From the NCBI GenBank assembly GCA_017475235.1, contig JAFVGA010000021.1, positions 24,858-88,857 of the forward strand: DNA of 64,000 nt, in the 5' to 3' direction. The stretch comes from Eubacterium sp. (GTDB lineage Bacteria; Bacillota; Clostridia; Lachnospirales; Lachnospiraceae). Below the pieces are notes generated by a model, which was not told where the DNA came from, searched no databases, and saw only the letters and a program-made list of their open reading frames with translations. Every line of letters begins with the position of its first letter. The first letter of the stretch is position 1. Below, in pieces: positions 53,620 through 63,019 of the stretch. The position numbers were made by a program, and so were the translations under genes.

Positions 53620-54193
53620 ATTTTAGTATTTCTTGTGCAATATCACCTTTCGTTACACATTTATCCATCGCCTGTTTTGATATATACTTATGAGCTTCAT
53701 CCTCATCCATACCTTTTTCAGTTATCAACTTCAATTTAGCCTGGTTCACAAGCCTAATCTCTTGCATCTTATCTTCGATGGATAATGTTTTTTTCTCGTA
53801 ACTTCTCGTTCGCTCTCTAGCGCTTTCTAGCCAGTTTAATGAGTGGGCTAGTATTTCGTCAGAAGTAGGCTTAGATGCTACAAATATGCCGTATTTTGAG
53901 TAATTTTCGTGTATTTCGTCGTACAAATCATAGTGAACAAGCATCATAACAATAGATGCTTCATTGGTCGATAAATCGATTGCCAAATCATCACCAGTTT
54001 CATCTGGGAGAGGAGTGTCAATGATTACAATATCGTATGCCTTCTCTAGATTTGCTCTCTTAGCGCTAGAAACAGAGGCTGTATATTTCACAGTCTCAAA
54101 TTTCGAACTAGAAAGTAAATCATGCATGCTCGTTATTAAGTTTTGAGAAGCACTTACAACTAGAACGCTGTAAGTTTTTTCCTTTAAACTCAT
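53618..54193 (-). CDS. ANTAR-domain antiterminator with receiver-like N-terminus
   Basis: The 191-residue protein has a receiver-like fold (about 1-120) whose usual acidic pair is VVSASQ rather than VDDE, although DIVIIDTPLPDETG keeps the Asp position. It is thus probably not controlled by normal phosphorylation. A coiled linker (SIEDKMQEIRLVNQAK) leads to an ANTAR domain: KLKLITEKGMDEDEAHKYI then SKQAMDKCVTKGDIAQEIL. ANTAR proteins bind paired hexaloop RNA hairpins and prevent termination. It is 15 bases after glnA in the leftward nitrogen operon, and hexaloop hairpins lie in the leaders at 60608 and 60768. Confidence 0.93.
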   Translation of the reverse strand: MSLKEKTYSVLVVSASQNLITSMHDLLSSSKFETVKYTASVSSAKRANLEKAYDIVIIDTPLPDETGDDLAIDLSTNEASIVMMLVHYDLYDEIHENYSKYGIFVASKPTSDEILAHSLNWLESARERTRSYEKKTLSIEDKMQEIRLVNQAKLKLITEKGMDEDEAHKYISKQAMDKCVTKGDIAQEILK

Positions 54194-54208
54194 ATAACCC
54201 TCGACAAA

Positions 54209-55414
54209 TTATTTCAAATACTCAAGTATTCCGTTATTTAAACTACTCTTAACAAAATCACTATCTAAAGTAATAGATTTAGCTTCCTTAAGTGACTTAG
54301 GAAGTTTATCTGTGTTCTTCGAAAGAGTAGAGTCTTTATCCAAATCTGAAACATCAACTGGATCAGGTAGCTTCAAACCATTTTCAATACCGTACAGAGC
54401 AGCCTTAATAATTAGAGCGAATGCAATATATGGATTAGCCATAGAATCTGGTGAGCGAAGCTCAACTCTAGCGTTATCTCTAGCAGTAGCAGTTACTCTA
54501 ACTAGTTGAGAACGGTTTTCCTTTGACCAAGTGATGTATGAAGGCGCTTTGTCGTCGCCAAATCTCTCGTAAGAATTTTCAGTTGGGTTTAGGAACGCTG
54601 TCATTTCTTTAGTCTTTTCTAAGATGCCTGCACACATTCCTTCGAAGGCCTCGTCTGTATAGTTTTTATCTATTGAAACATTTATATGGAAGCCGTTTCC
54701 TGGATGGTTAGCAAGTGGCTTAGCAGAGAAGTCTGCGTGTAAACCATTTCGTCCAGAAACTGACTTAACTATAGTTTGGAAAGTCATTACGTTATCTGCA
54801 GTAGAAAGAGCATCAGCATATTTGAAGTCAATTTCGTTTTGACCAGGGCCCTCCTCGTGGTGAGAGCTCTCAGGCTTAATGCCCATCTGATCCAAAGTTA
54901 AACAAATCTCACGACGGATGTTTTCTCCTTTATCCTCTGGCGCAATATCCATATCTCCGGCAAAATCATATGGATCTTTTGTAGGATTTCCATCTTCGTC
55001 CAACTTGAATAGGTAGAACTCTTGCTCAGAACCGAAAGAAAACTCTAGCCCTTTGTCGGCGGCTTCTTTCACGGCATTAGCAAGCAAAGTTCTAGAATCG
55101 CACTCAAACGGAGAACCATCAGCATAAGTGATGGAGCAGTACATTCTTACAACCTTTCCACGCTCAGGCCTCCAAGGAAGCAACATAAGAGTAGAAGGGT
55201 CTGGATGAAGTACTAAGTCCGAATTAGTGATATTTCCAAAACCTTCTATAGAAGATGGGTCGAAAGCAATGCCTTTGTCGAAGGCTCGATCCAATTCTCC
55301 TGCCATAATAGAAATATTCTTTTGTTTGCCGGTAATATCGCAGAACGCGAGGCGGATAAATGCCACATCCTCCTCGTTCACGTATTCCATAACTTCTTCT
55401 TTGGTGTAAATCAT
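54209..55414 (-). CDS. glnA: Glutamine synthetase, type I (short form)
   Basis: The protein has 401 residues from ATG 55414, behind GGAGG; a TTG at 55426 is not needed. Active-site segments are GSEQEFYLF, the metal ligands in EEGPGQNEIDF, NHPGNGFHINVS (catalytic-loop His) and NRSQLVRV with RVELRSPDSMANPY. The usual type I enzyme is about 440 residues; this one lacks some C-terminal length and ends LNNGILEYLK. It joins ammonia to glutamate using ATP. It is downstream of the glutamate synthase genes and before the ANTAR gene, with a terminator hairpin in front that may reduce read-through. Confidence 0.93.
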   Translation of the reverse strand: MIYTKEEVMEYVNEEDVAFIRLAFCDITGKQKNISIMAGELDRAFDKGIAFDPSSIEGFGNITNSDLVLHPDPSTLMLLPWRPERGKVVRMYCSITYADGSPFECDSRTLLANAVKEAADKGLEFSFGSEQEFYLFKLDEDGNPTKDPYDFAGDMDIAPEDKGENIRREICLTLDQMGIKPESSHHEEGPGQNEIDFKYADALSTADNVMTFQTIVKSVSGRNGLHADFSAKPLANHPGNGFHINVSIDKNYTDEAFEGMCAGILEKTKEMTAFLNPTENSYERFGDDKAPSYITWSKENRSQLVRVTATARDNARVELRSPDSMANPYIAFALIIKAALYGIENGLKLPDPVDVSDLDKDSTLSKNTDKLPKSLKEAKSITLDSDFVKSSLNNGILEYLK

Positions 55415-55441
55415 AATAACCTCCAAAATTAATTCATGTGT

Positions 55442-55479
55442 AAATAAAAATAACTACCAACATAATGTAGGTAGTTATT
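55442..55479 (-). terminator. Hairpin terminator between the gltB3-like gene and glnA
   Basis: On the minus strand AATAACTACC / GGTAGTTATT with an 11-base loop, then TTTTTATTT. It lies in the glnA leader and could be an attenuator; no AxxGxx hexaloop was seen here. Confidence 0.75.
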
Positions 55480-55500
55480 CGAGTACGTATTCTTATATGT

Positions 55501-56220
55501 TTAATTGGCTACATACATTTGCTGATACGGATTATTGCTGTCAGGAATTACGACTGTAAAGTCTGAATCCATAACGTCTTTTTTATTATAATCAAAAAGC
55601 TTGCAAAATTCATCTATATATTCTTCGATTTCTGCTTTATCTTTTAAAGTGGCTTTTCTGGTAGTAACTTGATGTGGAAAGTGCACGCCCTTGCATTTGC
55701 TGCGGATAAACATCTTTCCGCCGTGCATTCCAGTACAAGCATAGTTTCCAACAATGCGATCATCCTCACTATCAAGACCAAGCACGATAATAGTACCACC
55801 TGCCTGATATTCGCCAAGGAAACTTCCAGCCTTACCACCGATGATAAGAGAAGGGACTTTTTCCTTGTAAGCTTTCATATGAATGCCAGCACGATATCCA
55901 GCATCGCCTTTTACAAAAATGCTTCCGCCACGCATTGCATAACCTGCGGCATCGCCAATATTGCCGTGGATAACAATCTTACCCTCGTTCATAGTATCAC
56001 CAGTGGCATCTTGCGCATTTCCCTGAACTGTAATGTTTGCACCATTAAGATAAGCGCCTAGCGCGTTTCCTGGGATACCCTCTATAGTAATATTTTTGCC
56101 GTTCATGCCGGCAGCAATAAATCTCTGTCCTAAACAGTTTTTGACAGTGATTGTTTTGCCTTTCTCTCTAATTTTGTCATTTAGTAATTTGTAATCTATA
56201 TCATTTGCTACAATATTCAT
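55501..56220 (-). CDS. Glutamate synthase GXGXG domain protein (GltB3/GlxC-like)
   Basis: The 239-residue protein is a right-handed beta-helix of GxxGxxxGxxxxGxxxG repeats (GNALGAYLNGANITVQGNA, GDTMNEGKIVIHGN, GDAAGYAMRGGSIFVKGDAG). This equals the C-terminal domain of glutamate synthase alpha subunits, here as a separate gene. It is a scaffold joining the amidotransferase and FMN parts. It is the last of five genes that form the split enzyme, nine bases after the FAD oxidoreductase gene. Confidence 0.93.
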   Translation of the reverse strand: MNIVANDIDYKLLNDKIREKGKTITVKNCLGQRFIAAGMNGKNITIEGIPGNALGAYLNGANITVQGNAQDATGDTMNEGKIVIHGNIGDAAGYAMRGGSIFVKGDAGYRAGIHMKAYKEKVPSLIIGGKAGSFLGEYQAGGTIIVLGLDSEDDRIVGNYACTGMHGGKMFIRSKCKGVHFPHQVTTRKATLKDKAEIEEYIDEFCKLFDYNKKDVMDSDFTVVIPDSNNPYQQMYVAN

Positions 56221-56228
56221 AATGCCTC

Positions 56229-57485
56229 CTAAACTCTACTTCCTAATTTTTCTGCACGTGTGTCTTCGTCGAAGACGCCTAGAGAAGTAGTAGTCATTAA
56301 AGTTTCAAAATCTATACTGTCTAGTGGAGTTTGCTCTCTAATCAGTGAAGTGAAAATTCCTGCTCTGTCAGTATCTCCCACTAGCATGTATCCAACTAGC
56401 TTGTTGTCCTTTACAAAGAACCTCTTGATAGAAGTAGAAGTTGTCTCGTCAAAGACGGTAGCTCCTTGTTCTTTGGTAGGATAAGATCCAGCGGATATTG
56501 AGTGAAGACCAAAGAATCCGATTGAGTTCATTGGTATGCCTTTGGTGAATTCTAAAATTTCGCCGGCCATATTCTTGCCTGCACATTCTCCTTGGAAGTA
56601 CGCGTTAGGCAGAATCGCCAATACTCTGTGATCCCCCAAGCTTAAATCATAGCCTTCAGCACAATCTCCAGCTGAATAAATATTTTTGACACTGGTCATA
56701 CAGTGATTATCTGCTAAGATTCCTCGATTAACTTTGCAACCAATTTCAGATGCCAAAGAGGTATTTGCCTTAACACCAACTGCTAAAACTAAAACGTCAA
56801 ATTCTACAGTTGAGCCATCGTTCATAGTAGCGACATTTCCATCAAACTCAGCAACTGAATTTGAAAGCATAAACTTAACTCCAGCATCCTCTAAAACATT
56901 TTGCATCATCTTAGCTGGAACGCTATCTAGAATACTTGATAGAACTCTGTCAGCCAAATCGCAAACTGTAATTGATTTAACCCTCTCGGCTAATCCTTCG
57001 GCGCATTTAAGACCAATAAGACCCGCGCCTATAATTAATACTCTAGAATCTTTATCAATAGACTTTTCAAGTCCCAAAGTATCATCCAAAGTCATAAAGC
57101 AATGCTTGTTTTCTACAGTGTCCAACCCTTTAAAAGGTGGAACGAAAGGAGTAGAGCCAGTACAAATACAAAGTTTCTCAAAACTTCTTGAACCGCGCTT
57201 TGAACCAGACTTAAAACTAACCTTTTTAGCTTTCTTATCAATCTTTGTAACTTCACTGTCTAGCAAAACTTCCACATTGTTCTTTTTGTAGAACGAATTT
57301 GTTCTATATTTCATCTTATTTAGAGTAGTCTTTCCTTCTAGATAGTAGGAGATAAGAGGTCTTGCGTAAGTCATGTGTTTTTCCTTAGCAATAACAGTGA
57401 TGGAACCTTCCTTGTCCACACTTCTGATTCCCTCAATACATCCAATAGAAGAAATGCCGTTTCCAATAATTACATATTTACTCAT
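56229..57485 (-). CDS. FAD-dependent pyridine nucleotide oxidoreductase
   Basis: The 418-residue protein has an N-terminal FAD site (VIIGNGISSIGCIEGI), an NAD(P)-binding site (VLIIGAGLIGLKCAEGL), and the second FAD segment IYSAGDCAEG. It is of the rubredoxin/nitrite reductase or NADH oxidase type. It lies inside the glutamate synthase operon, so it probably feeds electrons from NAD(P)H through the ferredoxin-like protein encoded next to it. A C-terminal domain of about 100 residues follows. The start is three bases from the ferredoxin gene stop. Confidence 0.9.
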   Translation of the reverse strand: MSKYVIIGNGISSIGCIEGIRSVDKEGSITVIAKEKHMTYARPLISYYLEGKTTLNKMKYRTNSFYKKNNVEVLLDSEVTKIDKKAKKVSFKSGSKRGSRSFEKLCICTGSTPFVPPFKGLDTVENKHCFMTLDDTLGLEKSIDKDSRVLIIGAGLIGLKCAEGLAERVKSITVCDLADRVLSSILDSVPAKMMQNVLEDAGVKFMLSNSVAEFDGNVATMNDGSTVEFDVLVLAVGVKANTSLASEIGCKVNRGILADNHCMTSVKNIYSAGDCAEGYDLSLGDHRVLAILPNAYFQGECAGKNMAGEILEFTKGIPMNSIGFFGLHSISAGSYPTKEQGATVFDETTSTSIKRFFVKDNKLVGYMLVGDTDRAGIFTSLIREQTPLDSIDFETLMTTTSLGVFDEDTRAEKLGSRV

Positions 57486-57488
57486 AAT

Positions 57489-57917
57489 CTATCTCTCCTC
57501 AAAAACTATAGCCTTGTTTGGACATCCTTTGACGCAGGCTGGCTCGCCGCATGAATTCTTAACGCAAAGTTCGCACTTAGTCATCGTGCCATCTTCACCC
57601 ACCGTCAAAGAACCATAAGGACAAACTAAAACGCAAGTGTGACAACCCACACATTTATCCTTGTCTATAACAACCACGCCGTCCTTTTTAGAAATAGCGC
57701 CCGCAATACAACTCTTCACACAGATTGGATCATCGCAGTGGCGACAAGACACGGCAAAATGTATCTGATCTTTATCATCCACTTTGATGCGAGGATATAT
57801 TGGTTTATCTTTAAGTGCTTTTACCATATCTTCACACCCAGAGTTTGCGAATGCACAATTGTATTCACATAGATGACATCCTAAACACCATTTTTCGTTA
57901 ACATATACTTTCTTCAT
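57489..57917 (-). CDS. Polyferredoxin subunit with four [4Fe-4S] motifs (HycB-like)
   Basis: The 142-residue protein has four cysteine groups: CLGCHLCEYNC, CRHCDDPICVKSC, CVGCHTCVLVCP and CELCVKNSCGEPACVKGCP. The pattern matches electron-transfer subunits of molybdoenzymes and of ferredoxin-linked glutamate synthases. It should shuttle electrons between the FAD oxidoreductase and the FMN subunit. The intergenic gaps on both sides are two to three bases, so this is one tight operon. Confidence 0.93.
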   Translation of the reverse strand: MKKVYVNEKWCLGCHLCEYNCAFANSGCEDMVKALKDKPIYPRIKVDDKDQIHFAVSCRHCDDPICVKSCIAGAISKKDGVVVIDKDKCVGCHTCVLVCPYGSLTVGEDGTMTKCELCVKNSCGEPACVKGCPNKAIVFEER

Positions 57918-57919
57918 CT

Positions 57920-59425
57920 TTATTCTCCTGCATGTTTAATTCCTAATATCTCAAGTTCTTTCTCATTTAAGCCAACGCCTCGAAGCATCAATCTGTTACC
58001 TTTAAGCGCTTCAATCGAGTTAATACCCATAGCACCAATGATTTCTTTAATCTCGTGCTTCCAAGCAGTCATCAAATTAACAAGTCTCTTTGTTCCGATA
58101 TCAGGATTTAATCTCTTAACAAGTTCTGGATCTTGAGTTGCGATACCCCAGTTACATTTACCGCTCTGACAAGTTCTGCAAAGATGACATCCCATTGCAA
58201 GTAGAGCAGAAGTTGCCACATAACAAGCATCAGCACCCAAAGCAATAGCCTTAACCACATCGGCAGCACTTCTAATGCTTCCTCCAACTACTAAGGACAC
58301 ATTATTTCTAATGCCTTCCTCGCGCAGTCTTGAATCAACAGAAGCTAGCGCTAGTTCAATTGGAATACCGACATTGTCCCTGATACGAGTAGGAGCAGCA
58401 CCAGTACCACCTCTAAATCCATCAATCGCAATAATGTCTGCGCCTGATCTAGCAATACCGCTGGCAATCGCTGCAATGTTATGAACAGCAGCCACCTTTA
58501 CGATAATAGGCTTCTTATAATTAGTAGCCTCCTTCAAAGAGAAAACCAACTGTCTTAAATCTTCAATAGAGTAGATATCATGGTGTGGAGCAGGACTGAT
58601 AGCGTCCGAACCTTCTGGAATCATACGAGTTCTCGACACATCGTCCACAATCTTCTTTCCAGGAAGATGTCCACCAATACCAGGCTTAGCACCTTGTCCC
58701 ATCTTAATCTCGATAGCTTTACCAGTCTCAAGGTATTCCTCGTGCACGCCGAAACGTCCTGACGCAACCTGAACGATAGTGTTATCGCCGTATGCGTAAA
58801 AGTCTTCGTGCAGTCCACCTTCACCAGTGTTATAGAAAATGCCTAATTCCTTTGACGCCCTCGCCAAAGATGCGTGAGCATTGTAACTGATTGAGCCGTA
58901 ACTCATAGCTGAGAACATTACTGGCATTGATAGTTCTAACTGAGGATCTAACTCGCATTTCAAGTTTCCGTTCTTATCTTTCTCCACATATGATGGTTTC
59001 TTTCCTAAGAAAACTTTTGTCTCCATAGGCTCACGCAGTGGATCAATAGGAGGGTTTGTTACTTGAGATGCGTTAATCAAAATCTTATCCCAGTAAACAG
59101 GCATTGGTTTTGGATTACCCATAGAGGAGAGTAGAACTCCGCCTGTGTCAGCCTGTTTATATATTTCGTTTATTGTGTCATTTTGCCAGTTTGCATTCTC
59201 GCGAAGTTTGCAGTCGCTCTTTACGATTTTTAGAGCACGAACTGGACAGAGTGAAACGCAGCGCTGACAGTTCACACATTTTGATTCATCAGCTTTTACT
59301 ACATCTAAATCTTCATCGTATGAGTGAACTTCATTTGCGCACTGGCGCACACACACTTTACAATGTATACATTTGCTTTCGTCCCTGACTACTTCAAATT
59401 CAGGGTATATATAATTAATACTCAT
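57920..59425 (-). CDS. Glutamate synthase FMN-binding subunit (GltB2-like, with two [4Fe-4S] motifs)
   Basis: The 501-residue protein starts with a ferredoxin domain (CIHCKVCVRQC and CVNCQRCVSLCP, residues about 18-65). The FMN-binding TIM barrel follows: PVMFSAMSYGSISYNA, GQGAKPGIGGHLPG, DGFRGGTGAAPTRIRDN, VGGSIRSAADVVKAIALGAD and the iron-sulfur cluster CHLCRTCQSGKCNWG. It converts 2-oxoglutarate plus ammonia, channelled from the amidotransferase subunit, into glutamate. The separate-domain layout is of the archaeal or Thermotoga type. Confidence 0.94.
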   Translation of the reverse strand: MSINYIYPEFEVVRDESKCIHCKVCVRQCANEVHSYDEDLDVVKADESKCVNCQRCVSLCPVRALKIVKSDCKLRENANWQNDTINEIYKQADTGGVLLSSMGNPKPMPVYWDKILINASQVTNPPIDPLREPMETKVFLGKKPSYVEKDKNGNLKCELDPQLELSMPVMFSAMSYGSISYNAHASLARASKELGIFYNTGEGGLHEDFYAYGDNTIVQVASGRFGVHEEYLETGKAIEIKMGQGAKPGIGGHLPGKKIVDDVSRTRMIPEGSDAISPAPHHDIYSIEDLRQLVFSLKEATNYKKPIIVKVAAVHNIAAIASGIARSGADIIAIDGFRGGTGAAPTRIRDNVGIPIELALASVDSRLREEGIRNNVSLVVGGSIRSAADVVKAIALGADACYVATSALLAMGCHLCRTCQSGKCNWGIATQDPELVKRLNPDIGTKRLVNLMTAWKHEIKEIIGAMGINSIEALKGNRLMLRGVGLNEKELEILGIKHAGE

Positions 59426-59437
59426 AATAGTTCCTTT

Positions 59438-60532
59438 CTATATTTGTACGTCGTCATTTAGTTTTACGATTACTGGTTCACCGCCGGCTGGAGCGTAAAT
59501 ATTTTCGGCATCAGGTTCCATCATTCTGATTGCAACTTCCTCGCTGCCGATTATCACTTTGTCATCCTTTTCGCCCACAACCATAGATCTAAGTTTTAAT
59601 CTATCATTCAAAGCCATCAAGCCTCGGTCAAAACCAAGAACAATTGAAAATGGACCAGTAACTAAAAGATTTGAAAAAGCAGTTCTAAGATAAGTTAGCT
59701 TTTCTCGCTCTTTCTTTGGCTTTGAATCAATAGTCTGCCAGAATGGAGCAGCCACAACATTTGCCGCCTCCTCCAAAGACAATCCCTGGCGCCTAATTAA
59801 GTAATCAAATATGTAAGTAATAACTTCTGTATCTGTCTGAAGATTACAGTTGTAACCAAACATTTCGATAAATCTTCTATTTGAGTCATATGAGGATATC
59901 TCACCGTTATGTACGATAGAGTAGTCAAGGAGTGTAAATGGATGAGCGCCTCCCCACCAACCAGGTGTGTTTGTTGGATATCTGCCGTGTGCCGTCCAAG
60001 AATAACCTTCGTATTCCTCTAGGCGATAGAACTTACCAACGTCCTCTGGGAAGCCGACCGCTTTGAAGGCACCCATATTTTTGCCACTTGAAAATACATA
60101 TGCATTCTTTATATTGTTATTAATCTCCATAACAGTTCTAGCGACGTATGTCTTTTCATCTAGCTGCAAGTGATTCATCATAGACTTGAGTGGTGCAACA
60201 AAGTATCTCCATATCATAGGAACATCTGAAATACTTTTTACCTGTCTAGTAGGAATCTGTTCAGCTCTAACTATTTCAAAGCGCTCTTTTAAGAAAGACT
60301 CAGTAGTCTTTCTAGTATCTCGATTATTAAAAAAGAAATGTAGAGCATAAAAGTCTTTATACTCTGGATATATTCCGTATGCAGCAAAACCACCGCCCAG
60401 ACCGTTTGAACGATCGTGCATTGGTTTCATTGCATTAGTAATCACATCTCCTCGTATTCCTTTTCCTTCTTTAGAAATAATGGCCGCGATAGCACAACCC
60501 GATGGAATACGGATATCTCCTTCTAACCTCAT
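59438..60532 (-). CDS. Glutamate synthase class II amidotransferase subunit (GltB1/GlxB-like)
   Basis: The protein has 364 residues from ATG 60532, behind GGGAG; the longer frame to 60664 runs through the attenuator leader and promoter and is rejected. The likely nucleophile is Cys13 in IPSGCAIAAI, so a 12-residue propeptide must be removed. Other glutaminase features are GGGFAAYGIYP, WTAHGRYPTNTPGWWGGAHP and VHNGEISSYDSNRRF. It hydrolyses glutamine to supply ammonia to the FMN subunit. First gene of the five-gene operon, it sits behind a leader with an antiterminator-type hairpin. Confidence 0.9.
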   Translation of the reverse strand: MRLEGDIRIPSGCAIAAIISKEGKGIRGDVITNAMKPMHDRSNGLGGGFAAYGIYPEYKDFYALHFFFNNRDTRKTTESFLKERFEIVRAEQIPTRQVKSISDVPMIWRYFVAPLKSMMNHLQLDEKTYVARTVMEINNNIKNAYVFSSGKNMGAFKAVGFPEDVGKFYRLEEYEGYSWTAHGRYPTNTPGWWGGAHPFTLLDYSIVHNGEISSYDSNRRFIEMFGYNCNLQTDTEVITYIFDYLIRRQGLSLEEAANVVAAPFWQTIDSKPKKEREKLTYLRTAFSNLLVTGPFSIVLGFDRGLMALNDRLKLRSMVVGEKDDKVIIGSEEVAIRMMEPDAENIYAPAGGEPVIVKLNDDVQI

Positions 60533-60562
60533 TATTAAACTCCCTTCGTAATGTAAATTAGT

Positions 60563-60629
60563 AAAAAAGAAAAGGCGCTCATTACACACACGAATTGCTC
60601 GTGTATATAATGAACGCCTTTGCTCATCA
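60563..60629 (-). promoter_or_regulatory. gltB1 leader: hexaloop hairpin overlapping a terminator (candidate ANTAR target)
   Basis: On the minus strand TGATGAGC / GTTCATTA (60629-60608, G-T pairs allowed) encloses the hexaloop AAAGGC, with A at 1 and G at 4. The loop and 3' arm are also the 5' arm of a long terminator stem (60621-60571) beginning AAAGGCG and ending CGCCTTT, followed by TCTTTTTT. The two structures exclude each other. Only one hexaloop hairpin was found; the known motif has two. Confidence 0.65.
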
Positions 60630-60635
60630 GATAAT

Positions 60636-60664
60636 ACTATACACTTAATAAAATTAAATGTCAA
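60636..60664 (-). promoter_or_regulatory. Promoter of the glutamate synthase operon
   Basis: On the minus strand TTGACA (60664-60659), 17-bp spacer, TATAGT (60641-60636). Confidence 0.8.
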
Positions 60665-60726
60665 GTAATTATAATTAAAAAAATCAAGTTAACGCAGCAA
60701 AAACTTAAAAAAGTTAAGAAAAGTGC

Positions 60727-60755
60727 TTGACAAGTGTTTGGGGTGGGTTTATAAT
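60727..60755 (+). promoter_or_regulatory. Promoter of glnN
   Basis: TTGACA (60727-60732), 17-bp spacer, TATAAT (60750-60755): a perfect consensus promoter. It is divergent from the glutamate synthase promoter 63 bp away. Confidence 0.88.
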
Positions 60756-60767
60756 GCACCTAATTGA

Positions 60768-60813
60768 TGAAGGCAATGGCGTCTTCAAGCGAAAGCTTGG
60801 AGGCGCCTTTTTT
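60768..60813 (+). promoter_or_regulatory. glnN leader: hexaloop hairpin overlapping a terminator (candidate ANTAR target)
   Basis: TGAAGGC / GTCTTCA (60768-60787) form a 7-bp stem around the hexaloop AATGGC, with A at 1 and G at 4. The bases GGCGTCTTCAAGC (60778-60790) alternatively pair with GCTTGGAGGCGCC (60795-60807) around GAAA to form a 13-bp terminator followed by TTTTTT. The structures exclude each other. A further stem CCCCGA/TCGGGG lies at 60839-60862 in the same leader. Confidence 0.7.
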
Positions 60814-60885
60814 CTTTGTCAAAATAGTTGAGGCTAAGCCCCGAGGCTAGTATTAATCGGGGATTTGGCAGAAAAGGAGATTTTT

Positions 60886-62982
60886 ATGAAACAGGTAAAA
60901 GAGAACTTTGGAAAACTAGTTTTTGATGACAGAGAAATGAAAGCGAGATTGTCTAGTAAGATTTACAATTCTTTGAAGAAGACGATTAGCGAGGGAGCAA
61001 AATTAGATAGTAATGTAGCAGATGCTGTTGCAGTTGCAATGAAGGATTGGGCTGTAGAAAACGGAGCTACTCATTATACACATTGGTTCCAACCTTTGAC
61101 AGGTGTTACAGCAGAAAAGCATGACAGCTTTATCGCACCTGCACCAGACGGTGGAGTTTTGATGGAATTCTCAGGCAAGGAATTGATTCAAGGTGAGCCG
61201 GATGCTTCATCATTCCCATCAGGAGGACTTAGAGCAACATTTGAAGCAAGAGGATACACTGCATGGGACCCAACATCATATGCCTTTATAAAAGGAACAA
61301 CACTTTGTATTCCGACAGCGTTTTGTTCATACGGCGGTGAGGCATTAGACAAGAAAACACCTTTACTTAGATCAATGGAAGCATTGAACAAGCAAGCGCT
61401 ACGTATATTAAAACTATTTGGTAATGAAGAAGTTAAGTATGTAAGTACTTCAGTTGGTCCAGAGCAGGAGTACTTCCTTATAGATAGAAAAGAATACGAC
61501 AAACGTCCTGACCTTAAGTATACAGGTAGAACATTGGTTGGTTCTAGACCACCAAGAGGACAGGATTTGGACGATCACTACTTTGGTGTAATCAAACCAA
61601 GAGTTGCAGCTTATATGGAAGACTTAAACGACGAACTTTGGAAACTTGGTATTTATGCTAAGACTGAGCACAACGAAGTGGCTCCAGCACAGCATGAGTT
61701 GGCACCAATTTATGACACAACAAATATTGCAGCAGACCACAACCAGTTAATGATGGAAATTATGCAAAAGGTTGCATCAAAGCATGGACTTGTTTGTCTG
61801 CTACATGAAAAACCATTTGCCGGTGTCAACGGTAGTGGTAAACACAACAACTGGTCAGTTGGAACAGATACTGGTGAAAACCTACTTAACCCTGGTGATA
61901 CACCAAGTGAAAACGCACAGTTCTTACTATTCCTTTGTGCAGTTATCAAAGCGGTTGATGATTATCAAGATCTTCTTCGTATTTCAGTTGCCACAGCAGG
62001 AAATGACCACAGACTGGGAGCAAACGAAGCACCTCCAGCAGTTGTTTCAATGTTCTTAGGAGATGAGCTTACAGCAATTCTTAAGGCTATTATGAATGAT
62101 GAGCCTTACGAAGGAACTGAGACAAAGAAAATGAAGTTGGGCGTAGATGTTCTTCCAAGGTTCAATAGAGATAACACTGACAGAAACAGAACATCACCAT
62201 TCGCATTCACTGGTAATAAGTTCGAGTTTAGAGCACTTGGTTCTTCAAACAGTATTTCATGCGTAAACATTATGCTTAATGCAGCAGTAGCAGAAAGTTT
62301 GAAGATATATGCAGATAGATTAGAGGGCGTAGATAACTTTGAAGAGGCCCTTCACGAGATGATTAAGAAAACTATTAAAGATCACAAACGTATTATCTTT
62401 AATGGTAACGGATACGACGAAGCATGGATTAAAGAGGCAACAGAGGAGAGAGGCTTAGTGAACTACAAAACTACAGCCGATTGTATGCCTCACTTGCTAG
62501 ATGAGAAAAACGTAAAAATGCTTACAGAACAAAAGGTATTTACTCCAGCAGAATTAAATTCCCGTATGGAGATAATGTTAGACAACTACTGTAAGACTAT
62601 AACAATCGAGGGTAACACTTTGGTTGATATGGTTAGAAAAGACATTCTACCATCTATTGAGATGTATCTCAGCAAAGTGGCCGAGACTGCTAGTCTTAAA
62701 CAGAAAGTTGATTCTAAGATGTCCATATCGTATGAAAAAAATATTATGAATAAGTTATCTAGCCTCAACGACATAATATTTGCTGGAGTAGATACTTTAG
62801 AAAAAGTGTTAGAGGAAGAGCAGGCTATCGAAGACATTGTTGAGCAGGGTTATGCTATCCGCGACAAAGTACTTCCAACAATGGAAGAGTTAAGAGAAGC
62901 TTGTGATGAGGCTGAAATGATTGTAGCTAAAGAGTATTGGCCATATCCTTCATATGGAGAAATGCTATTTGGCGTAAAATAA
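60886..62982 (+). CDS. glnN: Glutamine synthetase, type III
   Basis: The 698-residue GSIII enzyme has the type-specific N-terminal part ([33 protein letters not shown]). The shared catalytic segments are [28 protein letters not shown] and [17 protein letters not shown], and [21 protein letters not shown] follows. GSIII is the large form found in Bacteroidetes, cyanobacteria and many Clostridia. The ATG at 60886 follows AAGGAG; the TTG at 60865 is upstream in frame. It is controlled by a consensus promoter and attenuator leader, and is followed 37 bp later by the ammonium transporter gene. Confidence 0.96.
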   Translation: MKQVKENFGKLVFDDREMKARLSSKIYNSLKKTISEGAKLDSNVADAVAVAMKDWAVENGATHYTHWFQPLTGVTAEKHDSFIAPAPDGGVLMEFSGKELIQGEPDASSFPSGGLRATFEARGYTAWDPTSYAFIKGTTLCIPTAFCSYGGEALDKKTPLLRSMEALNKQALRILKLFGNEEVKYVSTSVGPEQEYFLIDRKEYDKRPDLKYTGRTLVGSRPPRGQDLDDHYFGVIKPRVAAYMEDLNDELWKLGIYAKTEHNEVAPAQHELAPIYDTTNIAADHNQLMMEIMQKVASKHGLVCLLHEKPFAGVNGSGKHNNWSVGTDTGENLLNPGDTPSENAQFLLFLCAVIKAVDDYQDLLRISVATAGNDHRLGANEAPPAVVSMFLGDELTAILKAIMNDEPYEGTETKKMKLGVDVLPRFNRDNTDRNRTSPFAFTGNKFEFRALGSSNSISCVNIMLNAAVAESLKIYADRLEGVDNFEEALHEMIKKTIKDHKRIIFNGNGYDEAWIKEATEERGLVNYKTTADCMPHLLDEKNVKMLTEQKVFTPAELNSRMEIMLDNYCKTITIEGNTLVDMVRKDILPSIEMYLSKVAETASLKQKVDSKMSISYEKNIMNKLSSLNDIIFAGVDTLEKVLEEEQAIEDIVEQGYAIRDKVLPTMEELREACDEAEMIVAKEYWPYPSYGEMLFGVK

Positions 62983-63019
62983 TTGAAATTAAGTTTTAAA
63001 AAAGATTGGAGTGATTTAT

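Noticed and set aside
60533-60664. 44-residue N-terminal extension of the glutamate synthase amidotransferase
   Set aside because: It would read through the terminator hairpin and promoter; the ATG at 60532 has its own GGGAG.
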